Below, one piece after another: positions 17,753 to 24,847 of a stretch of DNA of 64,000 bases. A program made the translations under genes and the position numbers. Location: the NCBI GenBank assembly GCA_004124295.1, contig SCKI01000003.1, positions 1 through 64,000 on the forward strand, in the 5' to 3' direction. The notes below the pieces were generated by a model. The model saw nothing but the letters and a program-made list of their open reading frames with translations. It did not search any database and was not told the DNA's origin. The first letter of the stretch is position 1. Every line of letters begins with the position of its first letter. The DNA is from Fidelibacterota bacterium. GTDB lineage: Bacteria; Fidelibacterota; Marinisomatia; SCGC-AAA003-L08; TS1B11.

Positions 17753-19170
17753 AAGTGAAAGTTAGAATCCCCTCCCCGCTGCGCCGATTTACTGACGGGC
17801 AGGCTTGGGTAACGGTTTCAGCCGACACGGTTGGAGACGCAATGAAAGCGGTCGTTGCTCAATTTGAGGATTTGGCTCAGCATCTTTACGATACTCAGGG
17901 CGAGCTCAGGAAATTCATCAATATTTATGTTGGTGAAGAGGATGTCCGGCAGCACGGGGGAATGGATAGACCACTCCGTGAAGACGATGAGATTTTGATA
18001 ATTCCAGCCATTGCCGGAGGGACGGTGAGCAGTCCAGAGTTTGACCGGGAAGAATTCCTCAGATATAGCCGGCATTTTTCCCTGCCGGAAATCGGTTTGG
18101 AAGGCCAGCAACTGCTCAAGCAGGCAGCCGTCCTGGTGGTGGGCATGGGCGGACTCGGAAACCCCGCCTCACTCTATCTTGCCGCAGCGGGCGTGGGTCA
18201 TATAGGATTGGTGGATTTCGATGTGGTCGACCTGTCCAACCTCCAGCGGCAGATTTTATTTTCCCTAAAGGATGTCGGCCAACCCAAGGTAAGCATCGCC
18301 AAAGACAGACTCGAAAGTCTCAACCACAAGATAGAGATAACCGCCCACCAGGAGGCCCTCTCATCCGCCAATGCCGGCCGGATTCTGGCGGACTACGACA
18401 TCATTGTTGATGGCACGGACAATTTCCCCACCCGCTACCTGGTGAACGATATCTGTGTTTTCCAAGGGAAGCCCAACGTCTACGGCTCGATTTTCCGGTT
18501 CGACGGACAGGTAGCGGTCTTTTCCGCCAAAGAGGGGCCCTGTTATCGCTGCCTCTATGCGAATCCTCCCCCGCCGGGACTTGTGCCATCATGCGCGGAG
18601 GGCGGAGTCCTTGGGGTATTGCCAGGTATCGTAGGCAGTCTGCAAGCGATCGAGGCGATCAAACGTATCACGGGCGCCGGTGAGCCGTTGATCGGCCGCC
18701 TGTTATTGTTCGACGCACTGGCGATGACTTTCCATCAGGTCAGCATAAGCAAGGACCCGGACTGCCCCGTTTGCGGAGAGAACCCCAGCATCACCGAACC
18801 CATCGATTATGAAGGATTCTGCGGCGTCTCCGGAGTAGAGGAGACCGTGACCACACCGGAAATGAGCGTGCAAGAACTAAAGGACAAGCTTGATAATCGG
18901 GCCGATATTCTGATTCTGGACGTACGGGAACCGTGGGAATGGAAAATCGCGCACATTGATGAGGCTCTCTTTATCCCGGTGAACGCCCTGACTTCCCGGC
19001 TCGATGACATCGACCCCTCCGTGGAGATCGTGGTTCACTGTCACACGGGGATCAGGTCCGCAGCAGTGTCAGACTATCTTATCAAGCAGGGCTACCCTAA
19101 TGTGAAGAATTTGAGTGGCGGGATCAAGGCCTGGGCACGGGAAATAGATTCCAGCCTGATGCAATACTGA
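17749..19170 (+). CDS. Fusion: ThiS/MoaD-like sulfur carrier + MoeB/ThiF E1 + rhodanese
   Basis: A 473-residue triple fusion. Residues 1-91 are a beta-grasp carrier ending in AIAGG, the conserved terminal GG that is adenylated and thiocarboxylated in free carriers. Residues 97-350 are a MoeB/MOCS3-type activating enzyme with ATP loop VGMGGLGNPA (131-140), R-Q-I-L-F, DGTDNFPTRY, zinc cysteines 265/268/339/342 and a likely catalytic Cys282 in SCAEGGVLG. Residues 370-473 are rhodanese with active Cys431 in CHTGIRS. MOCS3 and MoeZ have the last two domains; a carrier at the N-terminus is unusual. It should activate and sulfurate the carrier for cysteine synthesis with the adjacent enzymes. Confidence 0.87.
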   Translation: MKVKVRIPSPLRRFTDGQAWVTVSADTVGDAMKAVVAQFEDLAQHLYDTQGELRKFINIYVGEEDVRQHGGMDRPLREDDEILIIPAIAGGTVSSPEFDREEFLRYSRHFSLPEIGLEGQQLLKQAAVLVVGMGGLGNPASLYLAAAGVGHIGLVDFDVVDLSNLQRQILFSLKDVGQPKVSIAKDRLESLNHKIEITAHQEALSSANAGRILADYDIIVDGTDNFPTRYLVNDICVFQGKPNVYGSIFRFDGQVAVFSAKEGPCYRCLYANPPPPGLVPSCAEGGVLGVLPGIVGSLQAIEAIKRITGAGEPLIGRLLLFDALAMTFHQVSISKDPDCPVCGENPSITEPIDYEGFCGVSGVEETVTTPEMSVQELKDKLDNRADILILDVREPWEWKIAHIDEALFIPVNALTSRLDDIDPSVEIVVHCHTGIRSAAVSDYLIKQGYPNVKNLSGGIKAWAREIDSSLMQY

Positions 19171-19210
19171 CGCCACGGCGTCAAATACCTGGAGCGGCAT
19201 AAACTCTATT

Positions 19211-19534
19211 ATGACAACACACGACCAACCCAAGCGGATTTCCGCAGCGAGCACGCTGCAGGATCGTATCAGCAGGGCCCTGGCGCCCACCGTGCTCAAT
19301 ATCGAGGACGAGTCCCACCTCCATGAAGATCATCTGCAGGGCCCCAAGCTGCTGGAAGCTCGCGGCGGTGGGCACTTTTCGGTGACTATTGTTTCGGCTG
19401 AATTCGATGGCTTGCCCCTGGTCCAGCGGCATCGGCTGGGCTATGCGGCCGGGGGGGACCTCATGGGCGGGAGGGTGCACGCCCTCTCGATGGAGACCCT
19501 GACGCCGGAGGAGTGGGAGCAGGCACAGTCGTAG
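19211..19534 (+). CDS. bolA: BolA family protein
   Basis: A 107-residue protein with the BolA pattern: LQDRISRALAPTVLNIEDESHLHEDH, then HFSVTIVSAEFDGLPLVQRHRL and GRVHALSMETLTPEEW. BolA proteins bind CGFS glutaredoxins through a shared [2Fe-2S] cluster and help deliver clusters. The CGFS glutaredoxin gene is upstream in the same block. No clear ribosome site precedes ATG 19211, and 40 bases separate it from the E1 fusion, so it may be read with that operon. Confidence 0.85.
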   Translation: MTTHDQPKRISAASTLQDRISRALAPTVLNIEDESHLHEDHLQGPKLLEARGGGHFSVTIVSAEFDGLPLVQRHRLGYAAGGDLMGGRVHALSMETLTPEEWEQAQS

Positions 19535-19611
19535 TCCAGGGGTGCTGGCAGCCCTTATCCCCCTGTTAGCCTGCCTTGTGAAGTTGCGTCTCGTACAGGT
19601 ATTGAGCATCC

Positions 19612-19640
19612 TATTCATCAAGGTGGTGCTGCTGAAGCAG
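19612..19640 (+). repeat. Orphan cargo-end scar before hspQ
   Basis: ATTCATCAAGGTGGTGCTGCTGAAGCAGGG matches the scar pattern CATCAAGG-TGCTGCTGAAGTAGG, with the stop codon changed to CAG. Confidence 0.45.
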
Positions 19641-19666
19641 GGGAATGCCCGGGAGGAAAGAAAAAG

Positions 19667-20008
19667 ATGAAATTCAAGATCGGACAGGTGATTTACCACA
19701 AGTTATTTGACTATAAAGGCGTCGTATTTGGGGCCGACCGGGCGTTCAAGGGATCCGATACCTGGTATGAGCAGGTGGCCAGGTCCCGGCCACCGAAGGA
19801 CAGGCCCTGGTATAGAGTATTGGTCCATGGGAGCGCACAAACCACTTATGTGGCCGAACGGAACCTGGAAGTTGCACAGGGCACTGAGGCCATAGAGCAT
19901 CCGCTCATGCCCCTACTGTTCGACGATCTGGAAGGTGGCATATATACCCGGACGCCAAGTTGGGACGGTGACGTACCTCTTATTCCGAGCACAATTGCGA
20001 GCGCCTGA
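19667..20008 (+). CDS. hspQ: HspQ/YccV-like protein
   Basis: A 113-residue protein with the hemimethylated-DNA-binding/YccV fold: KFKIGQVIYHKLFDYKGVVFGAD at the start and RPWYRVLVHGSAQTTYVAERNLEV in the middle. In enterobacteria HspQ modulates Lon specificity and affects DnaA stability. The strong ribosome site GGGAGGAAAG precedes ATG 19667. A cargo-end scar (19612-19640) lies just upstream, so its promoter region is within repeat debris. Confidence 0.8.
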   Translation: MKFKIGQVIYHKLFDYKGVVFGADRAFKGSDTWYEQVARSRPPKDRPWYRVLVHGSAQTTYVAERNLEVAQGTEAIEHPLMPLLFDDLEGGIYTRTPSWDGDVPLIPSTIASA

Positions 20009-20152
20009 ATCGGTTCCGCGTTGTCCTCGAAGTACGCGCGGTACATAACCGGTCCGCAGGCTCTAGGCACCCCGTCCGCAGCGGGAAAAGCAGGGCTGCG
20101 GTTAACGCGCATCCGGACATCACCATCGCCCGCCTGACGAGGTCGGCTTACA

Positions 20153-20332
20153 CACAAAGTATCAAGATGGTGCTGCTGAAGTAGGCAAACCCGCTTTTCA
20201 GGGCTGCGACAGCCTGCCATCGATAATCTGCTGGACCGATCCTCAAGAGCCATTTTTTTCAATGAAAAATGCGGCGTTTAAAAGCGGCGCAGGGAAGCGG
20301 CTGCGCTACAATTGACCGGCTCACATAGTTGG
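20153..20332 (+). repeat. Dispersed tail repeat, copy 2
   Basis: Starts ATCAAGATGGTGCTGCTGAAGTAGGCAAACCCGC, almost identical to the end of the large cargo gene at 29860. It continues through TTTTCAGGGC, GCTGGACC, TTTTTTCAATGAAAAA, GGCGCAGGGAAGCGGCTGCGC and GGCTCACATAGTTGG. No cargo gene precedes it. Confidence 0.55.
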
Positions 20333-20355
20333 ACGTTTTTATAACCCGCCGTCTT

Positions 20356-20384
20356 TTGCTATCCCTCCCGATAACCCTTACATT
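20356..20384 (+). promoter_or_regulatory. Copied promoter block (TTGCTA-N17-TACATT), copy 2
   Basis: Identical -35 and -10 hexamers and the same 17-base spacing as in front of the FlgO-like/TPR gene at 53803. Here the promoter is followed by a 41-codon remnant of that gene, then by the ferredoxin-MBL gene. Confidence 0.6.
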
Positions 20385-20407
20385 CCCCGGTCCACCACCA
20401 CGGCACA

Positions 20408-20533
20408 ATGTCAGAACAGTCCAGACTACCCGCCTTCATTGCCGAGCTCCTCCGCCGGAGGGTTTTCCGGGTGGCGGCCCTCTATGGCGACGGCACCTGC
20501 GCCATAATCTCGTTCCTTGACGGCGCCGGGTGA
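20408..20533 (+). pseudogene. 5' remnant of a FlgO-like/TPR gene, now a 41-codon frame
   Basis: The frame reads MSEQSRLPAFIAELLRRRVF, then RVAALYGDGTCAIISFLDGAG and a stop. The intact gene at 53803 begins with nearly the same residues (MSEQSRLSAFIAELRRRRVF). It ends three bases before the ATG of the next gene. It may therefore act as a translated leader that couples to the ferredoxin-MBL gene; that is inference. Confidence 0.6.
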
Positions 20534-20536
20534 CTG

Positions 20537-21403
20537 ATGGCCAACCCGCAAAAGCGTCTCCCTGAAAATGTGCCGGGCGATTTTTTTGTCGATAGCACCT
20601 GTATCAATTGCGATACCTGCCGGCAGCTGGCGCCCGCTACCTTTGGCGAGACCCGCAACTATGCCTACGTGCAACGGCAACCTCAAGATATGGCCGAGCG
20701 GCGGCTGGCCGTACGGGCGCTGCTGTCGTGCCCGACCGGGTCAATCGGCAGCAAGGGAAAAGAGGCCACCAAGGAAGTGATGGATGATTTCCCGCTGGCC
20801 ATTGAGGATGAGGTCTACTACTGCGGGTTTGCCTCGCCGAAGTCGTTTGGTGGCAGCAGTTACTTCGTCCAACAGCCTGGGGGAAACTGGCTCATTGACT
20901 CTCCCAAATATATCCCCCGCCTGGTCAGGGCATTTGAATCTCTGGGCGGTATTCGATACATATTCCTGACGCATCGGGACGATGTGGCCGACGCAGACCG
21001 CTACGCCGCCAGATTTGACAGCGCACGGATTATCCACAGGGCCGACCTATCGGCCCAGCCCGACGCCGAAATAATCCTTGAAGGGGATGAGGCGGTTGAG
21101 ATTTCCCCCAACTTCCTGGTGATACCCACCCCGGGGCATACTCGCGGTCACCTGGTCCTGTTGCATCATAAACGGTATCTGTTCACGGGTGATCACCTCT
21201 GGTGGAACCGGCGGGCCGAGCGGCTGGGCGCGTACAGAAGGTTCTGCTGGTACTCGTGGCCAGAGCAGATTGAATCGATGAAAAAACTGCTGGAGTATTC
21301 ATTTGAATGGGTCCTGCCGGGCCATGGGCAGAGGATAAAGTTGGCGCCAAAGGTGCTGCGTGAGAACCTGACCGGGCTGATTGCTCACATGGAAGAGTCG
21401 TGA
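20537..21403 (+). CDS. Ferredoxin-like domain fused to an MBL-fold hydrolase
   Basis: A 288-residue protein. Residues 1-75 resemble a single-cluster ferredoxin (FVDSTCINCDTCRQLAPATF, then a distant CP in LLSCPTGSIG), giving four candidate cluster cysteines. Residues 95-288 form a metallo-beta-lactamase fold, but the first metal motif reads LTHRDDVADADRY in place of HxHxDH; later motifs PTPGHTRGH, LFTGDHLWW and VLPGHGQR are present. The altered site leaves metal content open. Function unknown, perhaps redox-linked hydrolase. It starts three bases after the remnant of a FlgO-like gene and probably uses the copied promoter. Confidence 0.75.
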   Translation: MANPQKRLPENVPGDFFVDSTCINCDTCRQLAPATFGETRNYAYVQRQPQDMAERRLAVRALLSCPTGSIGSKGKEATKEVMDDFPLAIEDEVYYCGFASPKSFGGSSYFVQQPGGNWLIDSPKYIPRLVRAFESLGGIRYIFLTHRDDVADADRYAARFDSARIIHRADLSAQPDAEIILEGDEAVEISPNFLVIPTPGHTRGHLVLLHHKRYLFTGDHLWWNRRAERLGAYRRFCWYSWPEQIESMKKLLEYSFEWVLPGHGQRIKLAPKVLRENLTGLIAHMEES

Positions 21404-21730
21404 TCCACATTGCAGGGGGCTACTCCCCGTGGAGGGGTGCCTGTCGAACCGGCGCCACAATGGATTTACCCGGTTGCAGCGCGATCCGAGCAGGCGCAAG
21501 GCCGTCCCCCCAGCGTAGATTACGCTGACCCCGGGAAACCGGCCAGATGAGGCAGTTGTTTCTTCCAGGGCGGAGGCGCGAACCTGTCGTCCGCAGATCA
21601 GGTCAAGCCCGGAGCAATTCGTGTAACAAAACCAGCTGCCGGCACAGCCCTGGTGTGCCGCTGCAACGAATCAGGAATGTCCTGAATAGTAAATCATTGA
21701 TCCATTCGGTCAACGCGGCTGTGCTTGCCA
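21404..21730. other. Spacer between convergent genes, no gene seen
   Basis: About 330 bases between two convergent MBL genes. No hairpin with T run and no credible coding frame. Confidence 0.45.
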
Positions 21731-23110
21731 TCAGGCCAGGGCGTCGCGCACCTGTCGATCAATCTGGTGTTTTGCAGCCAGGTTCGACCGCGGCGACTCA
21801 TTGAGCAGATAATGCATCAAAAGGTCGGGCAAGGTCTTCGGCTGAATCTTGATATTGTCCTCCTCCTCCGACAAGTCATAAACCGTTCCAGAGCGTCGGG
21901 AGTAGGCCCGGACGTAAAAAAAACTTTTGGAGTATTCCATCCAACCCACCAGGGCCGACGCCGCAATATGATGCATCATGTCCGCAGGTTCTCCGGCACC
22001 GTTGTGAGTTACGAGCCGCACATCAGATTCACCAAACTCGAACCGGTACGATTGGGTTTCAGCCCGAGGAAAAACGATGGCAATGCTGTAGTCTACTTGA
22101 TACTCCCGATAGAGGTTCACAACTGAGTCGCCTGTCCGGTAGCCCTTCCTCACATATCGAGCCATGCCGTTGGTGATGAATCGATCAATGCTCCGGGTTA
22201 AATGCTGGTCGGAATAGCCGTCGGGGTTTGGATCTGTAAGATCGGGGATGGGAGCCGTGGGATCAAACTGCAGGCGATACGTATCCTCTGTTTCCATAAC
22301 CGCCAGGTCAGATGCCCCGGCTTGATGGCTGATCTGCCCATTCTCGATGGTCAGCGTATCACCGGGATTTATGATCTGGGTGTCCAGGCCCGGCCTGAGA
22401 TCCTGCAGGTCTGCTAAAAAGCGTTCCCGGGAAATGGGAAATAGAAAGGCGTTGAGCCAGGAGTGATCGCGACAAAAGCGGAATCCTGCCGCAGCGGGCG
22501 CCACGACCTGCGGATCAATTAACAGGGCCGCTTCCAGGTTCCGGCCGTGCTGCGAGTAAGGGAAAAGGGTGGACCGGCTTTCAAAAAACTCCAGATTCTG
22601 GCTGGCATACATGGCGAAAAGCAGGTCGATGCCGGTAAAGCGTTTCTTTACCACAGCGATAGTTTCATTGGACAGGAAAGTGTCTACCTGGTTCCAGAAT
22701 GTGCCTGAATGGTCCTTGAAGACCATACCAAATTCTTGCACAGTGGTACTCTCCGACTGGGTAGGATAGAGCTCATACTCAGGCGATAGAATGGGTCCCA
22801 TGGGATAAACCGGGTGAATACGTGTAAAGCCTAATTTTTCCAAGGCATAGACAATAAGCGGGTCTGCCGGGCAAATCGCGTCGGCATCCCTGGATACCAG
22901 GGCTAAGGAAGGAATGTGGAAATGGTCGGGGTGGCGATGGGATACAATAAGTATATCAATGGGGGGGAGCCGATCGGGATAGACCGTCCGTTTCGGGCAA
23001 GAGACCACGGCCCCCTCCTCGAACGGATCAGTAAAAACGGGATCCATCAAACAGGTGGCTCCATCCAATTCAACCAGGACAGAAGCGTGCCCCAACAGGG
23101 TGACCTTCAT
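21731..23110 (-). CDS. MBL-fold metallohydrolase (UlaG-like) with long C-terminal region
   Basis: A 459-residue protein. The N-terminal 240 residues are a metallo-beta-lactamase fold (LGHASVLVELDGATCLMDPVF, IVSHRHPDHFHIPSL), the layout of UlaG-like and CMP-Neu5Ac-hydroxylase-like proteins. The C-terminal 200 residues (from about NPGDTLTIENGQ) match no family I recognise and may contain an SCP2-like fold. Substrate unknown. GAGGAG is 11 bases before the ATG, a long distance. It is convergent with the ferredoxin-MBL gene, and three MBL genes thus occur within 9 kb. Confidence 0.7.
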   Translation of the reverse strand: MKVTLLGHASVLVELDGATCLMDPVFTDPFEEGAVVSCPKRTVYPDRLPPIDILIVSHRHPDHFHIPSLALVSRDADAICPADPLIVYALEKLGFTRIHPVYPMGPILSPEYELYPTQSESTTVQEFGMVFKDHSGTFWNQVDTFLSNETIAVVKKRFTGIDLLFAMYASQNLEFFESRSTLFPYSQHGRNLEAALLIDPQVVAPAAAGFRFCRDHSWLNAFLFPISRERFLADLQDLRPGLDTQIINPGDTLTIENGQISHQAGASDLAVMETEDTYRLQFDPTAPIPDLTDPNPDGYSDQHLTRSIDRFITNGMARYVRKGYRTGDSVVNLYREYQVDYSIAIVFPRAETQSYRFEFGESDVRLVTHNGAGEPADMMHHIAASALVGWMEYSKSFFYVRAYSRRSGTVYDLSEEEDNIKIQPKTLPDLLMHYLLNESPRSNLAAKHQIDRQVRDALA

Positions 23111-23571
23111 CGCTTAGTGGACTCCTCGTACTCCCCGGAGTAGGTGAACTATCAACCCCAAAATAGAATGACAGCCAGGCTGGAATCTATTGCGCTGCAG
23201 CTGGATGCCATATCATTAATGTCTTGGGTCCGCCCGGGGCCGGAGGAGGGCATAGTGCCACTGCTGGTAGCCATCACCAGAGCCCACTCCTTAGGCGATA
23301 CTGCTCGATGCCCCGCTCGACGCTTGCCTCCCAAGGCTGCCCATATGCTCCGGCTTCCAGGAGAGGAGCGTCGGGCAGCGCCAGCCATCAGCAAGGTCCC
23401 GGTGATCTGCTGGCCGGAAAGTTCTGCGCCACCCCCGCCGGGTCTGCCGGTACCCCTATATTCTTCGCACCATTAACCTTTGGCCCAGGCCTGGGTCTAA
23501 TCCCTGAACGAAAGATTTACGGAATTGCGGTCCGGCCTGTCTGGACTTTGCACAAACTGAAGGATGGAGCC
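23111..23571. other. Spacer, no gene seen
   Basis: About 460 bases between divergent genes. An open plus-strand frame runs into the following cargo gene, but its residues before the signal peptide have no protein-like character, so it is treated as leader. Confidence 0.45.
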
Positions 23572-24255
23572 ATGCGATATTTTCTGCTGATACTGACGTT
23601 GGCCACGGCTATTTCCGCTGTGGATGCCCAAAGCAGGCGGGGGCGGCACCATTCCCCTCGTCACCAGAGCTCTCTGACTGAGGTTCAACGCACCGAGATG
23701 CAGGCGCTGGCCGATAGCCTTCGGGCGGCAGGGGCGTCCCGCACAGAAATTCGGGCAGCCATCGCTGACCTGTTCGCCGATTGGGGTATCGAAAGACCCG
23801 ACCGCAGGGACGGTTTTTTTGCCCAACTGAGCGATGACCAAAAAGCAGAATTGCGAGCCTTGGTGCAAGAGTTGCGCGCGGCTGGAGGGACACGAGTCGA
23901 AATCAGGGCAGCCGTTAAAGCATTATTCGAATCCTGGGGACTGGAACTGCCTAGGCCCAGGGGAGATTGGTATCAGAAACGGATAAGCTCAGCCTACAAC
24001 CGGCCCAATCCATTCAATCCGTCCACAGCCATCACTTACTCAGTGGAGGAGGCATCCGTTGTCGGCGTGCAGATATTCGACCTGACGGGCCGGCTGTTGC
24101 AATCATATGAGCCGGGTTTCCAGGATATCGGCACCTATAGCGTGCGGTGGGAAGGCCGGCTGGCCAATGGTTTGCCGGCGCCATCAGGGATTTACTTCTA
24201 CCGGATCACTGCCGGAAACCAAGCACTCGTTCAGAGAATGCTGCTGCTCAAGTAG
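23572..24255 (+). CDS. Type IX-secreted protein with two copies of a helical repeat
   Basis: A 227-residue protein: signal peptide (MRYFLLILTLATAISAVDAQ), basic linker, two repeats of about 38 residues and a C-terminal sorting domain. The repeats are ALADSLRAAGASRTEIRAAI near 45 and ALVQELRAAGGTRVEIRAAV near 97, each ending in FADWGIERP or FESWGLELP. The sorting domain (NRPNPFNPSTAITY ... GIYFYRITAGNQALVQRMLLLK) directs export by the type IX system. AAGGA lies upstream of ATG 23572. The function of the repeats is unknown. Confidence 0.8.
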   Translation: MRYFLLILTLATAISAVDAQSRRGRHHSPRHQSSLTEVQRTEMQALADSLRAAGASRTEIRAAIADLFADWGIERPDRRDGFFAQLSDDQKAELRALVQELRAAGGTRVEIRAAVKALFESWGLELPRPRGDWYQKRISSAYNRPNPFNPSTAITYSVEEASVVGVQIFDLTGRLLQSYEPGFQDIGTYSVRWEGRLANGLPAPSGIYFYRITAGNQALVQRMLLLK

Positions 24256-24279
24256 GGCTCGATAGAATAAGACGGGCTG

Positions 24280-24368
24280 CGTCAGGGGCGCTCGGACATT
24301 CCCGGGTTACCAGCATAGAGCGGTATCTGAAGTTCCCGATCAATTGACTCCGGCAGGTCTTCGGGGCG
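24280..24368 (+). pseudogene. C-terminal remnant of a tyrosine recombinase, copy 2
   Basis: Reads ALGHSRVTSIERYLKFPIN, a stop codon, then LRQVFGA. It corresponds residue by residue to the tail at 8370-8468 (ALGHSQVTISERYLKFPLN, then YLQQVFGES) with one stop and some changes. It starts 25 bases after the stop codon of a type IX cargo gene. Confidence 0.6.
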
Positions 24369-24847
24369 TCGATTAGGCCCTGCCATACCGAACAGCGCCG
24401 GGCCAATATGAGCGCTGGCAAGGTCGCCTACCAGGCTTGAATTACTCCCCTGGCCGGATATATACCGCATACCCTGCCTGATCCCCCATCGATTGAGTGT
24501 TGGACTGAATGTCCGCACCGTGCCCATTCAGGGCGATGATTTCAACCAAAAATCACTGCCTGTGCAGCAAAAATCGGACAGCGGGACCGTCGGGAGTCGC
24601 GCCCCATTCCAGCCTGCCATCATGCTCATGAAGTGAAGCAGTACCGGTGTGATTTTCGTCGCAGCTGCAACCGGTCGTTAGGCAGTATATTCGCCGTTCC
24701 TATCGTATCATATTGGGTCCTGTCCTGCCGGGCGCATCCGGGGGAGTGAAGGATGAATTGGCTGAACGCTTAAACGGAGACATTATCCGTGCACGTCCGA
24801 GTGAATGACGCGTGGGCAAAAACCTGTATTTTGACCGGCGCAGCTCC
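24369..24847. other. Spacer with partial tail repeat
   Basis: GGCTTGAATTACTCCCCTGGCCGGATA (24426-24452) matches the inner part of the tail repeat at 13728-13757. The remainder shows no gene; the promoter of the giant cargo gene probably lies between 24660 and 24800 but I cannot place it. Confidence 0.4.
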
